This document shows, in pieces, positions 1 to 9,738 of a stretch of 64,000 nucleotides of DNA. Made by a program: the position numbers and the translations under genes. Position 1 is the first letter of the stretch. Each line of letters opens with the position of its first letter. The notes beneath the pieces are model-generated. The model was given only the letters and a program-made list of their open reading frames with translations. It ran no database searches and had not been told where the DNA came from. Source of the stretch: Zoogloeaceae bacterium (GTDB taxonomy: Bacteria > Pseudomonadota > Gammaproteobacteria > Burkholderiales > Rhodocyclaceae); assembly GCA_024235655.1 (NCBI GenBank), contig JACKLY010000001.1, positions 186,001 through 250,000 of the forward strand, written 5' to 3'.

Positions 1-2114
1 TCAGCGACAATCTGGCCGTCATCCATGACGATGATGCGATCCGCCAGTTCGATCAGGCTGGTGCGGTGAGTCACAATCAGCATCGTCCGATGCGCAGCAA
101 AACGCTTCAAGCGCATCTTGAACTGGTGCTCGGTGGAAAAATCCATCGAACTGGTTGGCTCATCCAGCATCAGCAAGGGCGGGTCCATCAGCACGGCACG
201 TGCTATGGCCACTTCCTGTCGCTGCCCGCCGGAGAGCGATTCGCCACGTTCCCCAATGAGCATGTCGAACCCCTGCGGATGCCGGTTGACGAATGAAGCC
301 AGCCCGGCAAGTTCGGCAGCAGCAACCACGGCTGAGTCATCGGCATACGGTGCACCGATCGTGATGTTCTCGCGCAGGGTGCCGTAGAACAGCGTGGCAT
401 CCTGACCGACAAAGCCCAGATTTCGCCTCAGGTCGGCTGGATCCAGCTGACGCAGATCTATGCCGTCGATCCGCACCGCACCTTCGGCCGGTGCGTATAG
501 ACCAAGGATCAGTTTCTGCAGCGTGGTCTTGCCGGAGCCCGTGCGGCCGATGATCACCACATGCTCGCCCGGCTTGATATGGAAGGAAACGTTTTTCAGC
601 GCCGGCTCAGCCTGATCCGGGTAGGAGAAGGTGACATCCCGGAATTCGATTTCTCCATTCAGGTCCGGCCGGTGGATGAACGACTCCTCTTCCGGGCGCT
701 CGATTTCGTTGGCCATCAGTTTGTCCAGCGATTCAAGCGAGGTGCGGGCATTCTGGTATTGCATCAGCAGACCGACTGCCTGACCAAGCGGGCCAATGGC
801 ACGGCCACCGAGCATGGTCGTGGCGATCAAGCCACCCATGCTGAGTTCGCCGGCATGAATCAGATAGACACCGGCAATCACCAGACCAACATTGACGATC
901 TGCTGTATCGCTGCCGCACCATTCATCGCTGTTGCCGACAACAGACGGGTCTGGGCATTGGTACGCGCCAGAAAGGCCGACGAGCTCTCCCATTTCTTCT
1001 GCACGGTGCCTTCAGCACACTGTGTCTTGATCGTTTCCAGCGCCGTCAGGCTCTCGATCAGCGCCGCATTACGCATGGCGGCAGCACGATAGGTGGTCTC
1101 CGACAGCTCGTGCATCTTGTGCTGAACGACATAGGCGTAAATGATGCCGATGACAATGCCAAGCAGAGGGATCAGTGCCAGTGGCCAGGAAATCCAGACA
1201 ATGGCCAGAATGAAGATCAGCGCAAACGGAAAATCGATCAGCGCCGAAACGGTGGCCGAGGCAATGAAATCGCGCACCGACTCGAAAGCGCGCAGGTTGG
1301 AGGCAAAGGAACCGACCGATGCTGGCTTGCCAACCATGCGCATGCCCAGCACACGCTCCATGATCATGGCTGACAGGCGGACATCGATGCGCGCGCCAGC
1401 AAGATCGATGAAGTGCCCGCGCAGCAAACGAATGATGTAGTCCATGGCGATCACCAGGGAAACCCCCAGCGCCATCATCCACAGCGTATCAACCGCGTGG
1501 TTGGGAACCACCCGGTCGTAAACATTCATCGTAAACAACGGCATGACCAGGGCAAACATGTTGATCAACAGCGCCGCTGCGATCACATCGCGATAGACCG
1601 GCCACTGTTCGGCAAGCGCCCCCCAGAACCAGTGCTGCAACTTGGCCTTGCGCACTTCGGGAGCACGCGCATCAAATGAAAACCTTGGCCTGCAAAAAAT
1701 GGCGATACCAAGATAACGGCTGTGCAGCTCTGCCTGTGTCAGGTGTATTTCACCCTGCCCGGCCTCAGGAAACAGTAATCGCGCTATTGCTGTTTCGCCC
1801 TCACCTTCCCAACCAAGCAGAATACAGGCCTCATCGCCCTTGAGCAGCAGAATGGCTGGTAGCAGCGCCTTATCGATCTCTTGGAAAGGGCGGCGCACAA
1901 TTTTGCAAGCCAGCCCGGCGCGCGCAGCGGCACGCGGAAAAAGTGACGGCGTCAGTGAACCATTTTCCAGTGGAATGCCCGCGGTCAGCGCTGCCCGCGT
2001 TCCCGGCTTGCCGTGCAAACGCGTCATTTCCACCAGACACCCGAGCAGCGGGTCGTGGTGCAGTTGTTCTTCCCTGAGCCCCGACAGGGCGACTGATTCC
2101 AGCTTTTCTGCCAT
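1..2114 (-). CDS. Type I secretion system permease/ATPase (LapB-like), C-terminus beyond the window
   Basis: Inner-membrane ABC exporter that would power one-step secretion of a large RTX/adhesin-type protein with a membrane-fusion protein and a TolC-like channel. About 704 codons are present. Residues ~1-130 form a C39-like domain without the catalytic Cys/His of true peptidases, so it should bind rather than cleave substrate. Residues ~160-440 are the transmembrane domain. The nucleotide-binding domain follows, with Walker A GRTGSGKTT, signature LSGGQRQ, Walker B LLMLDEPTSS and the H-loop histidine in IVTHRTS. The ATG at 2114 is chosen because the C39-like domain starts directly after it. 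Only the last few residues are missing at the left edge. The partner genes, if present, would lie to the left. Family known; substrate unknown. Confidence 0.93.
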   Translation of the reverse strand, partial: MAEKLESVALSGLREEQLHHDPLLGCLVEMTRLHGKPGTRAALTAGIPLENGSLTPSLFPRAAARAGLACKIVRRPFQEIDKALLPAILLLKGDEACILLGWEGEGETAIARLLFPEAGQGEIHLTQAELHSRYLGIAIFCRPRFSFDARAPEVRKAKLQHWFWGALAEQWPVYRDVIAAALLINMFALVMPLFTMNVYDRVVPNHAVDTLWMMALGVSLVIAMDYIIRLLRGHFIDLAGARIDVRLSAMIMERVLGMRMVGKPASVGSFASNLRAFESVRDFIASATVSALIDFPFALIFILAIVWISWPLALIPLLGIVIGIIYAYVVQHKMHELSETTYRAAAMRNAALIESLTALETIKTQCAEGTVQKKWESSSAFLARTNAQTRLLSATAMNGAAAIQQIVNVGLVIAGVYLIHAGELSMGGLIATTMLGGRAIGPLGQAVGLLMQYQNARTSLESLDKLMANEIERPEEESFIHRPDLNGEIEFRDVTFSYPDQAEPALKNVSFHIKPGEHVVIIGRTGSGKTTLQKLILGLYAPAEGAVRIDGIDLRQLDPADLRRNLGFVGQDATLFYGTLRENITIGAPYADDSAVVAAAELAGLASFVNRHPQGFDMLIGERGESLSGGQRQEVAIARAVLMDPPLLMLDEPTSSMDFSTEHQFKMRLKRFAAHRTMLIVTHRTSLIELADRIIVMDDGQIVA

Positions 2115-2356
2115 CAACTGCCGTCATTGAGAAAACATGGTCATATGCCGCCAATTGGCGTGCAGTGGAGATTAGACTACAGCATTGAGCAGCCTGCAAA
2201 GGCATTAATGCACAAAAAACACAGCCCCTGTGCGGATGTTGCCACGCTTGTATCAACGACAAAAGAAACCTTTACCGCTATTACCAGTCCACCTCTGCAA
2301 GCCAAGCTGTATTGCGATACGTTAAAATTTCACCTTTGAAGTACCAGAAAACCTCC

Positions 2357-5300
2357 ATGACTGCCCGCCTGCGCGAAATACCCTACAACTACACCTCATT
2401 CTCGGATCGAGAGATCGTCATCCGTCTGCTCGGCCAGGAGAACTGGGCGATCCTCGACGAGTTGCGTAGCGAGCGCGTCACCGGCCGCTCCGCCCGCATG
2501 CTTTACGAGGTACTGGGTGATATTTGGGTGGTTCAGCGCAACCCCTACCTTGAAGACGATCTGCTGGCAAACGATAGTCGGCGCGGCGCGCTGGTCGACG
2601 CACTGCGTCACCGCCTGGGTGAAGTCGACAAACGCCGGCAGGGCAACGACAAGGTATTGAAGCTGGTCGCTGCGGCACATACCGCGGTCAATGGTTTCGA
2701 GCGCCGTTTCGAGGAAACCGCCAAGCTGCGCAAGAAGGCGCTGAAGGTACTGGCGAAACACACGCGCAAGGACAATATCGCCTTCGACGGGCTGGCACGC
2801 GTCTCGCACGTCACTGACGCCACCGACTGGCGCATCGAGTACCCCTTCGTCGTCCTCTACCCGGATACCGAGGAAGAAATCGCCGCGCTGGTCAAGGATT
2901 GCATCGAGCTCGGCCTGACCATCATTCCGCGTGGTGGCGGCACCGGCTACACCGGCGGCGCCGTGCCGCTGACACACCTGTCGGCCGTCATCAACACCGA
3001 GAAGCTGATCGACATCGGGCCGGTCGAGGAACTGGTGCTGCCCGGCCATACTGACACCTATGCCACCATCCGTACCGGCGCCGGTGTCGTCACCGCCCGT
3101 GTATCGGAAGCTGCAGCACTCGCAGGACGTGTCTTTGCCGTTGATCCGACTTCGGCTGAAGCCTCCTGCGTCGGCGGCAACGTGGCGATGAATGCCGGCG
3201 GCAAGAAAGCCGTGTTGTGGGGTACCGCGCTCGACAACCTGGCCTGGTGGAAGATGGTCGATCCGGACGGCAACTGGCTGGAAGTCGATCGCCTCGACCA
3301 TAACTTCGGCAAGATCCACGAACAGCACACGGTTCGCTTCCGCCTGCGCCGCTTCGACCCGACCGGAAAGAAGCTGCTCTCGGAAGAAGAACTGTCGATG
3401 CCGGGCCAGCACTGCCGCAAGGATGGGCTGGGCAAGGACGTTACCGACAAATTCCTCGGTGGCGTACCGGGCGTCCAGAAGGAAGGCACCGACGGCCTGA
3501 TCGTCGCCGCACGCTGGGTGTTGCACAAGATGCCGCCGGTGACACGCACTGTCTGCCTCGAATTCTTCGGTCAGGTGCGCGAAGCAGTACCGGCCATCGT
3601 TGAAATTACCGATTACTTCAAGCCGGGTGGCGAAGGCAATACAGCCGGCGTGCTGCTGGCAGGCCTTGAGCATCTCGACGAACGCTACGTCAATGCCGTC
3701 GGCTACACGACCAAGGCCAAGCGCCATGGCCGGCCGAAGATGGTACTGATCGGCGACATCGTTGGCCATGACGAAACGGCCGTGATGAACGCCGCCTCGG
3801 CGGTGATCCGCATGACCAATGCGCGTGGCGCCGAGGGCTTCATCGCCGTCTCGCCCGAGCAGCGCAAGAAATTCTGGCTCGACCGCTCGCGCACCGCCGC
3901 GATCTCGAAGCATACCAATGCCTTCAAGGTAAACGAGGATGTGGTCATCCCGCTGCCGCGCATGGGCGACTACTGCGACGGCATCGAGCGCATCAACATC
4001 GAGCTGTCGACGCAGAACAAGCTGGCGCTGTGCGATGCACTGGCCGAGTTTCTCGAAGGAGAGCTGACCCTCGACGCCGGCGATGCCGAAGTCGACAAGG
4101 ATGTGCTGATCGGCGACCGCCGCCAGGCGGCACTCGACTACGTGAACAGCGTGCGTCGCCGCTGGCAATGGCTGCTCGACAACCTTGACCTGCCGCTGGC
4201 CGACGCCGAGAAGCAGTTTGCCGACTACGGCATCAGCGCAGGCGAATTATCGAACCGCGCAAGCGATCCGACACTGTTCCACCGCCTGCAGGACTACTCG
4301 GTACGTACCTCGTGGAAAACCGAGCTGAAGCCGCGCCTGTCGAAAATCTTCGATGGCGTGGTGTTCCATCCGGTGCTCGAACGTATCACCGCGATCCACA
4401 AGCAGGTGCTGCGTGGCCGTGTCTTTGTTGCGCTGCACATGCACGCCGGTGACGGCAATGTGCACACCAACATTCCGGTGAACTCGGACAATTACGAGAT
4501 GCTGCAGACCGCCAACCGCGCCGTCGACCGCATCATGGCGTTGGCGCGCGCACTCGACGGGGTGATCTCCGGCGAACACGGCATCGGCATCACCAAGCTC
4601 GATTACCTGACTGACGAGGAAATGGGTGCCTTCTGGGCCTACAAGGCCAAAGTCGACCCGCAGGGCCGCTTTAATCGCGGCAAGCTGATGCGCGGTGCCA
4701 CCAGTTCCTTTGCGGATACCCGCCTGGCCAACCTTGACGACGCCTACACGCCTAGCTTCAACCTGATGGGCCATGAGTCGATCATCATGGAGCAAACTGA
4801 AATCGGCGAGATTTCGCACGATATCAAGGACTGCCTGCGCTGCGGCAAGTGCAAGCCGGTGTGCTCGACACATGTGCCGCGCGCCAACCTGCTCTACTCG
4901 CCGCGGAACAAGATCCTCGGCACCTCGCTGCTGATCGAAGCCTTCCTTTACGAAGAGCAGACCCGGCGCGGCGTCTCGCTCGCCCACTGGGCCGAATTCG
5001 AGGATGTCGCCGACCATTGCACGATCTGCCACAAGTGCGAGAAGCCGTGTCCAGTGGACATCGACTTCGGCAATGTCACGGTGAAGATGCGCAATCTGCT
5101 GCGCAATCAAGGCAAGAAGTCGTTCAATCCGGGCAAGGCCGCGGCGATGGCCTTCCTTACCGCCAAGGATCCGGCGACGATCAAGCTTATCCGCACCGGT
5201 ATGATCGAGTGGGGCTACAAGGCGCAACGGCTTGGCTACCGCATCGCCAAGTCTTTTGGCCTGATCCAGGGCCAGGTCAAGGCACCGCCGGCGACCCTGG

Positions 5301-6238
5301 GCAAGGCACCGATCAAGGCGCAGATCATCCATTTCATCAACAAGCCGATGCCGGGTGGACTGCCCAAGCGCACCTCGCGTGCGCTGCTCGACATCGAGGA
5401 CGACACCGTCGTGCCGGTCATCCGCGACCCGCAGAAATTCAAGGAGGATTCGGACGCCGTCTTCTACTTCCCCGGCTGTGGTTCGGAACGCCTTTTCTCG
5501 CAGGTTGGGTTGGCCACACAGGCGATGCTCTACGAACTGGGCACCGCCACCGTGCTGCCCCCCGGCTATCTGTGCTGCGGCTATCCGCAGACCGCCGCTG
5601 GCGAGGAGGATGCCGGGCAGAAGATCACGACGGACAACCGTGTGCTCTTCCACCGCGTGGCCAACACGCTGAACTACCTCGACATCAAGACGGTGATCGT
5701 CTCCTGCGGTACCTGCATGGACCAGCTGCAGAAATACCAGTTTGAGAAGATTTTCCCGGGTTGCCGCCTGCTCGACATCCATGAGTACCTGATCGAGAAG
5801 GGAGTCAGGCTGAACGGTGTCGAGGGTACGCGCTACATGTACCACGAGCCCTGCCACATGCCGATGAAAACGATGTCTGGCATCAAGGTGGTCAATGAAC
5901 TGATGGGGCAGCAGGTCGACCTGTCGGACCGTTGCTGCGGCGAATCGGGCACACTGGCTGTTTCCAGGCCGGACATCTCAACCCAGGTACGTTCACGCAA
6001 GCAACTGGAGATCGAGAAGGGCGCTACTTCTTTGCGTGCCGATGGCTTCAAGGGCGACATCAAGATGCTGACCTCGTGTCCGTCCTGCCTGCAGGGGCTG
6101 TCGCGTTACAACGACGATGCGGACATGAAGTCGGATTACATCGTTGTGGAAATGGCCAAGTATCTTCTGGGCTCGGACTGGATGGAGAAATACGTGCAGA
6201 AGGCTAACAGCGGCGGTATCGAACGTGTTCTGCTTTAA
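2357..6238 (+). CDS. FAD/FMN-binding oxidoreductase with fused Fe-S/CCG domains (DUF3683; D-lactate/glycolate dehydrogenase type)
   Basis: A 1293-aa single-chain 2-hydroxyacid dehydrogenase that probably feeds electrons from D-lactate or a related acid to the quinone pool. Order of domains: an N-terminal ~150-aa DUF3683 region; a PCMH-type FAD domain with PRGGGTGYTGG; a GlcD/Dld-like C-terminal flavoprotein domain with HMHAGDGNVHTN and SGEHGIG; two [4Fe-4S] motifs starting near C826 (CLRCGKCKPVC) and C888 (CTICHKCEKPCP); and two cysteine-rich CCG domains (LCCGYP and RCCGESGT). This is GlcD/Dld fused to a GlcF/LldE-type subunit. ATG 2357 is preferred because the DUF3683 family starts near MTARLREIPYNY; an in-frame start at 2312 is possible. 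It stands alone, 243 bp from the divergent exporter gene. Substrate is inferred from family only. Confidence 0.9.
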   Translation: MTARLREIPYNYTSFSDREIVIRLLGQENWAILDELRSERVTGRSARMLYEVLGDIWVVQRNPYLEDDLLANDSRRGALVDALRHRLGEVDKRRQGNDKVLKLVAAAHTAVNGFERRFEETAKLRKKALKVLAKHTRKDNIAFDGLARVSHVTDATDWRIEYPFVVLYPDTEEEIAALVKDCIELGLTIIPRGGGTGYTGGAVPLTHLSAVINTEKLIDIGPVEELVLPGHTDTYATIRTGAGVVTARVSEAAALAGRVFAVDPTSAEASCVGGNVAMNAGGKKAVLWGTALDNLAWWKMVDPDGNWLEVDRLDHNFGKIHEQHTVRFRLRRFDPTGKKLLSEEELSMPGQHCRKDGLGKDVTDKFLGGVPGVQKEGTDGLIVAARWVLHKMPPVTRTVCLEFFGQVREAVPAIVEITDYFKPGGEGNTAGVLLAGLEHLDERYVNAVGYTTKAKRHGRPKMVLIGDIVGHDETAVMNAASAVIRMTNARGAEGFIAVSPEQRKKFWLDRSRTAAISKHTNAFKVNEDVVIPLPRMGDYCDGIERINIELSTQNKLALCDALAEFLEGELTLDAGDAEVDKDVLIGDRRQAALDYVNSVRRRWQWLLDNLDLPLADAEKQFADYGISAGELSNRASDPTLFHRLQDYSVRTSWKTELKPRLSKIFDGVVFHPVLERITAIHKQVLRGRVFVALHMHAGDGNVHTNIPVNSDNYEMLQTANRAVDRIMALARALDGVISGEHGIGITKLDYLTDEEMGAFWAYKAKVDPQGRFNRGKLMRGATSSFADTRLANLDDAYTPSFNLMGHESIIMEQTEIGEISHDIKDCLRCGKCKPVCSTHVPRANLLYSPRNKILGTSLLIEAFLYEEQTRRGVSLAHWAEFEDVADHCTICHKCEKPCPVDIDFGNVTVKMRNLLRNQGKKSFNPGKAAAMAFLTAKDPATIKLIRTGMIEWGYKAQRLGYRIAKSFGLIQGQVKAPPATLGKAPIKAQIIHFINKPMPGGLPKRTSRALLDIEDDTVVPVIRDPQKFKEDSDAVFYFPGCGSERLFSQVGLATQAMLYELGTATVLPPGYLCCGYPQTAAGEEDAGQKITTDNRVLFHRVANTLNYLDIKTVIVSCGTCMDQLQKYQFEKIFPGCRLLDIHEYLIEKGVRLNGVEGTRYMYHEPCHMPMKTMSGIKVVNELMGQQVDLSDRCCGESGTLAVSRPDISTQVRSRKQLEIEKGATSLRADGFKGDIKMLTSCPSCLQGLSRYNDDADMKSDYIVVEMAKYLLGSDWMEKYVQKANSGGIERVLL

Positions 6239-6329
6239 CTGGCGTTCGACGCAATTTCCCCTCCAATGCACGTGTTTTCCGTGAAATAGTTCCTTCATTC
6301 CCAGGCTGGATGAGGCCTAGCATTGATGC

Positions 6330-6830
6330 ATGAATAGTAAAAATGCGTCATCCTCGTCCGCAATTGATCACTTGAGTCGTTATCTCATGACGACTGAGAC
6401 TGCTTGCGAACTATGTGAATCTCCCGGAGGTGAACTTCTTTGGGAGGATGAGTTTTGTCGTGTTGTTCGCGTTGCTGACGCTGATTATCCCGGATTCTGC
6501 CGCGTCATACTCCGCCAGCATGTCAGTGAAATGACCGCGCTTTCTGCTGCGGATCGTGACCGGCTGATGCATGTCGTATTTGCCGTTGAAAGTGCACTTA
6601 AGAAAACCCTTTCTCCAGACAAGATCAATCTGGCCAGTTTTGGCAACGTTGTTGCCCATCTTCATTGGCACGTGATTCCCAGATGGCGAGATGACCGCCA
6701 TTTCCCTCAGCCCATTTGGGGTACGCCACAACGCACCAGCAGCCCGACTCGATCACACCTTCCCAGCCGGCACCTGACTGATCAGATTGCCGCCTGTATG
6801 CAGGATTCCTCTACAGGGAGGACCACATGA
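6330..6830 (+). CDS. HIT (histidine triad) family hydrolase
   Basis: Small nucleotide-binding hydrolase of the HIT superfamily, expected to act on dinucleoside polyphosphates or nucleoside phosphoramidates in the cytoplasm. The triad HLHWHVI is followed by PRW and a conserved QPIWG stretch. An N-terminal CELC pair may bind zinc. 166 aa from ATG 6330; homologues start close to CELC, so the internal ATG at 6387 (147 aa) may be the real start, and neither has a strong ribosome site. The stop overlaps the next start by ATGA, so the two genes are probably translated together. Substrate is not known. Confidence 0.85.
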   Translation: MNSKNASSSSAIDHLSRYLMTTETACELCESPGGELLWEDEFCRVVRVADADYPGFCRVILRQHVSEMTALSAADRDRLMHVVFAVESALKKTLSPDKINLASFGNVVAHLHWHVIPRWRDDRHFPQPIWGTPQRTSSPTRSHLPSRHLTDQIAACMQDSSTGRTT

Positions 6831-8455
6831 GCACAATCTCAGCCATCAGCTCACCGAATGCCGGTGACAATGGACATCCAGCTATTTTCGATCTGGAAAG
6901 CGGGCTGGCGTTTCTGTCCCGTTTACCACTTGCCAATCCGCTACAAGCAGAAAGTTCGCTGAACGACTTTTTTGAAATCCTGCTGGAATCGCCACCGTCA
7001 GCCCTGACCTATCTCAGCTTGCTTGAACAAACTCGTGTGCCTCTTTGTTTTGTTGAGGAGGAATTGGCACGTCGCTACATCAACAAGCTTTTACCTCTCG
7101 GCGATGTTGAGGAACAGGCCTTTCAACAGGTCATCAGTATCTGGCGCAAGGTCTGTAGAGCCTACTCGCAATGTGCACAGCTTGATGCCGACTCCGACGA
7201 TCCGGAGCATCCTTTGCGCGTCGCACTGGTGTTGCACCGCTGCATTTACTACACCAGCATGATTATCATCGAGCATCACCGTGCTCGGCGCGAACTTCCC
7301 AGTGGTATCTGGCTCGATCTTCATGGTTACTATGCCAGCGCTGAAGAGTGGGGCGTTGCCACCTACCCTCTGGCTGACGCGCTGGACCCACTTGGCCGTG
7401 CTACCCACTGTGCAGCAACCTATTCATCCACACTCATGATGGATCTGGCCGGCCCTTACAGCCTTTCTGTTCGCGATCAAAACCTGATTCGCCGTTGGGC
7501 GACGCAATGGGCCCCACTGGTCAATATTGCTGCCGCTGAACCCGGTGAGTCGCTCCCCCCCTTCGTCATCGACCTGATGCAGGACACCGGTCTCAGGCCG
7601 GTCAGTGAGTGCCTGAATACCGAAAATGTCCGCCGGTTGGATACCTCGCGGCTGGCAATCGTTATGACTCAGGCAAGACAACAACTGGCCCAACGCATAT
7701 CACCTACGCAGGCGGGTCTTGGTGAGGATTGCACCTCTGGTCAGTGTCGGCGTTTGCTCGATCATCTTCAACGCCCGTGGTCTCAGGCACGCGCGGCACG
7801 CAAGTTCCGCCGTCATGCCACATCCGGCATTGCAAAAGTAGCAGCGGGTTTCGAGGCCATGCACTATCTGGTGTCGGGTAAGGAATTTGTTCAGCCGGAA
7901 AACACCCGTGTGTATTCACGTCAGGAATTCGATAATCTTTTCGTTTTTCGCCACATGGACGACCCTACGGCCAAACTCAACATTCAGACGGAACGACAAA
8001 CCAACCGCCCGGATGAGTGGGAGGTTGTCAATCAATCAGCCAACGGCTTTCGATTGATGCGATCAATTGCCGGCGGCAAGCTATCACATGGACAACTGCT
8101 TGCTGTTTGCCCTCACGACGGTGACCTCTATTTCCTTGCCCAGATCACCTGGCTGATGCAGGACAAAAGCCAGGGACTCGTCGCCGGCATTGCTTCCTTG
8201 CCGGGTGTGCCGCAAGCGATTTCTGCCCGCATCATCTCAGAGCAGAAGGGACAAAGTGATTTCTATAGCCGCGCCTTCATGCTGCCGGATATTCCTGCCG
8301 TAAGCACAGTCAAGACCGTTGTTTTACCGAACGGCTGGTACAAGGCCGGAAGAATCGTTGAAATCTATACGGATTCTGCCTGGCGTATCCGCCTGGACCA
8401 TGTCATCAAGGACGGTCCTGACTTTGAACGGGTTACTTTCGTACTCGAAAAATAG
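6827..8455 (+). CDS. Conserved protein of unknown function, possible PilZ-like C-terminal segment
   Basis: A 542-aa soluble protein that I do not recognise. There is no signal peptide or clear transmembrane helix. The N-terminal ~330 residues look mostly helical. Around residue 405 the text WEVVNQSANGFRL contains NxSxxG, the second motif of PilZ c-di-GMP-binding domains; an RVYSR (RxxxR) pair lies ~40 residues earlier, further than the usual ~20, so a canonical PilZ domain is not proved. The C-terminal ~130 residues look beta-rich. It overlaps the HIT gene by ATGA, so the two are one transcription unit. The function stays open; a c-di-GMP effector or a scaffold are both possible. Confidence 0.75.
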   Translation: MSTISAISSPNAGDNGHPAIFDLESGLAFLSRLPLANPLQAESSLNDFFEILLESPPSALTYLSLLEQTRVPLCFVEEELARRYINKLLPLGDVEEQAFQQVISIWRKVCRAYSQCAQLDADSDDPEHPLRVALVLHRCIYYTSMIIIEHHRARRELPSGIWLDLHGYYASAEEWGVATYPLADALDPLGRATHCAATYSSTLMMDLAGPYSLSVRDQNLIRRWATQWAPLVNIAAAEPGESLPPFVIDLMQDTGLRPVSECLNTENVRRLDTSRLAIVMTQARQQLAQRISPTQAGLGEDCTSGQCRRLLDHLQRPWSQARAARKFRRHATSGIAKVAAGFEAMHYLVSGKEFVQPENTRVYSRQEFDNLFVFRHMDDPTAKLNIQTERQTNRPDEWEVVNQSANGFRLMRSIAGGKLSHGQLLAVCPHDGDLYFLAQITWLMQDKSQGLVAGIASLPGVPQAISARIISEQKGQSDFYSRAFMLPDIPAVSTVKTVVLPNGWYKAGRIVEIYTDSAWRIRLDHVIKDGPDFERVTFVLEK

Positions 8456-8549
8456 CCTTCGCCAGTTTCTCGTAGCTCTGTCTGTACCTCGCAGTGAAAG
8501 CCGATCTCGGCTATGATCACGGGTTCATTTCGTCCTCCGGAGTCGAATC

Positions 8550-8975
8550 ATGGCCGGACTCGGCAGCAACACGCCAGCACCCACTGAAATCAAGCTGCAC
8601 CAGAAGTCGAAAGTGTTCGAGATCGCTTTCGACAATGGTGAGCGTTTCAATCTGTCATTCGAATATCTGCGTGTTTTTACACCATCTGCTGAGGCCCGAG
8701 GCCATGGCCCAGGGCAGGAAACACTCCAGATCGGAAAACGCGACGTAGGGATCGAACAAATCGAACCAGTCGGTAACTACGCCATTCGCCCTGTTTTCAG
8801 TGATGGGCACGACAGCGGTCTCTATTCCTGGGACATGCTGTACAACCTCGGCAAGCACCACGACGAACTCTGGCAGACCTATCTTGACCGCCTTGAAGCT
8901 GAAGGCAAGAGCCGTGATCCTGCTGACTGTCCACCGGAACCCACAACCACAAAAGGTGGCTGCGGCCACCACTGA
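8550..8975 (+). CDS. DUF971 protein (gamma-butyrobetaine hydroxylase-like N-terminal domain)
   Basis: 141-aa small protein of the DUF971 family, which resembles the N-terminal domain of gamma-butyrobetaine hydroxylases but carries no catalytic dioxygenase domain. The family core is visible: a start region TEIKLHQKSKVFEI, then FNLSFEYLRVFTPSAE, and YAIRPVFSDGHDSGLYSWDML. The C-terminus ends in CPPEPTTTKGGCGHH, a Cys/His-rich tail that may hold a metal. It lies 9 bp before ubiE, the usual place of this family in betaproteobacteria, which suggests a link to ubiquinone synthesis or Fe-S handling. The biochemical role is not established. Confidence 0.9.
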   Translation: MAGLGSNTPAPTEIKLHQKSKVFEIAFDNGERFNLSFEYLRVFTPSAEARGHGPGQETLQIGKRDVGIEQIEPVGNYAIRPVFSDGHDSGLYSWDMLYNLGKHHDELWQTYLDRLEAEGKSRDPADCPPEPTTTKGGCGHH

Positions 8976-8984
8976 GCCATTTCC

Positions 8985-9722
8985 ATGAACGACACTAAAA
9001 CTCATTTCGGTTTTGAAGAAATCCAGGAAGCTGACAAGGTTCGCCGCGTTGCCGGCGTTTTTGATTCGGTTGCACAGCGTTACGACCTGATGAATGATGT
9101 CATGTCCGGCGGCATGCACCGCCTCTGGAAAGCCTTCACCATTGCCAAAAGCGGAGTCCGCGAAGGCTCACGCGTTCTTGATGTAGCCGGCGGCACTGGC
9201 GATCTCTCACTGGCCTTTGCCAAGCGTGCCGGAAAAACCGGACAAGTCTGGCTGACCGATATCAACAACGCGATGTTGACCCGCGGCCGTGATCGTTTGT
9301 GTGACAAGGGTTATCTGCTGCCAGTGGCACAGTGCAATGCTGAAAAGCTGCCATTCCCGGATGATTACTTCGATTGCTGCACCGTTGCCTTTGGCTTGCG
9401 CAACATGACGCACAAGGATGTTGCCCTGGCCGAGATGAAGCGGATTCTCAAGCCGGGTGGACGTCTCCTTGTTCTCGAGTTTTCACAGGTCTGGAAGCCT
9501 CTCTCTCCAGCTTATGATTTCTACTCCTTCAACATCATTCCAAAGATTGGCCAACTGCTGGTCAATGACCAAGACAGCTATCGCTATCTTGCCGAATCCA
9601 TCCGCGTTCATCCCGATCAGGAGACAATGAAGTCGATGATGGAACAGGTTGGCCTGGAGCGTGTCGAATATTTCAACCTAACACTCGGTGTGGTTGCGCT
9701 GCATCGCGGCTTTAAATTCTGA
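8985..9722 (+). CDS. ubiE: Ubiquinone/menaquinone biosynthesis C-methyltransferase UbiE
   Basis: SAM-dependent C-methyltransferase that methylates the benzoquinol ring in ubiquinone synthesis (and demethylmenaquinol where menaquinone is made). 245 aa, the normal length. Visible signatures: VAQRYDLMNDVMSGGMHRLWK, the SAM motif LDVAGGTGDLS, and the UbiE region VAFGLRNMTHKD. The C-terminus ends in VALHRGFKF as in the family. It sits between the DUF971 gene and the Tim44-like gene in a co-directional run that ends with ubiJ, so the block looks like a quinone-synthesis operon. Confidence 0.97.
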   Translation: MNDTKTHFGFEEIQEADKVRRVAGVFDSVAQRYDLMNDVMSGGMHRLWKAFTIAKSGVREGSRVLDVAGGTGDLSLAFAKRAGKTGQVWLTDINNAMLTRGRDRLCDKGYLLPVAQCNAEKLPFPDDYFDCCTVAFGLRNMTHKDVALAEMKRILKPGGRLLVLEFSQVWKPLSPAYDFYSFNIIPKIGQLLVNDQDSYRYLAESIRVHPDQETMKSMMEQVGLERVEYFNLTLGVVALHRGFKF

Positions 9723-9738
9723 TTGTGGAGGAGACATT

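Noticed and set aside
561..1373. 270-aa plus-strand frame inside the ABC exporter
   Set aside because: The minus strand encodes a continuous exporter with all ABC motifs through this stretch.
2396..5857. Two long minus-strand frames (590 and 536 aa) across the DUF3683 dehydrogenase
   Set aside because: Both lie antisense to a protein with intact FAD and Fe-S motifs; no ribosome site or family match.
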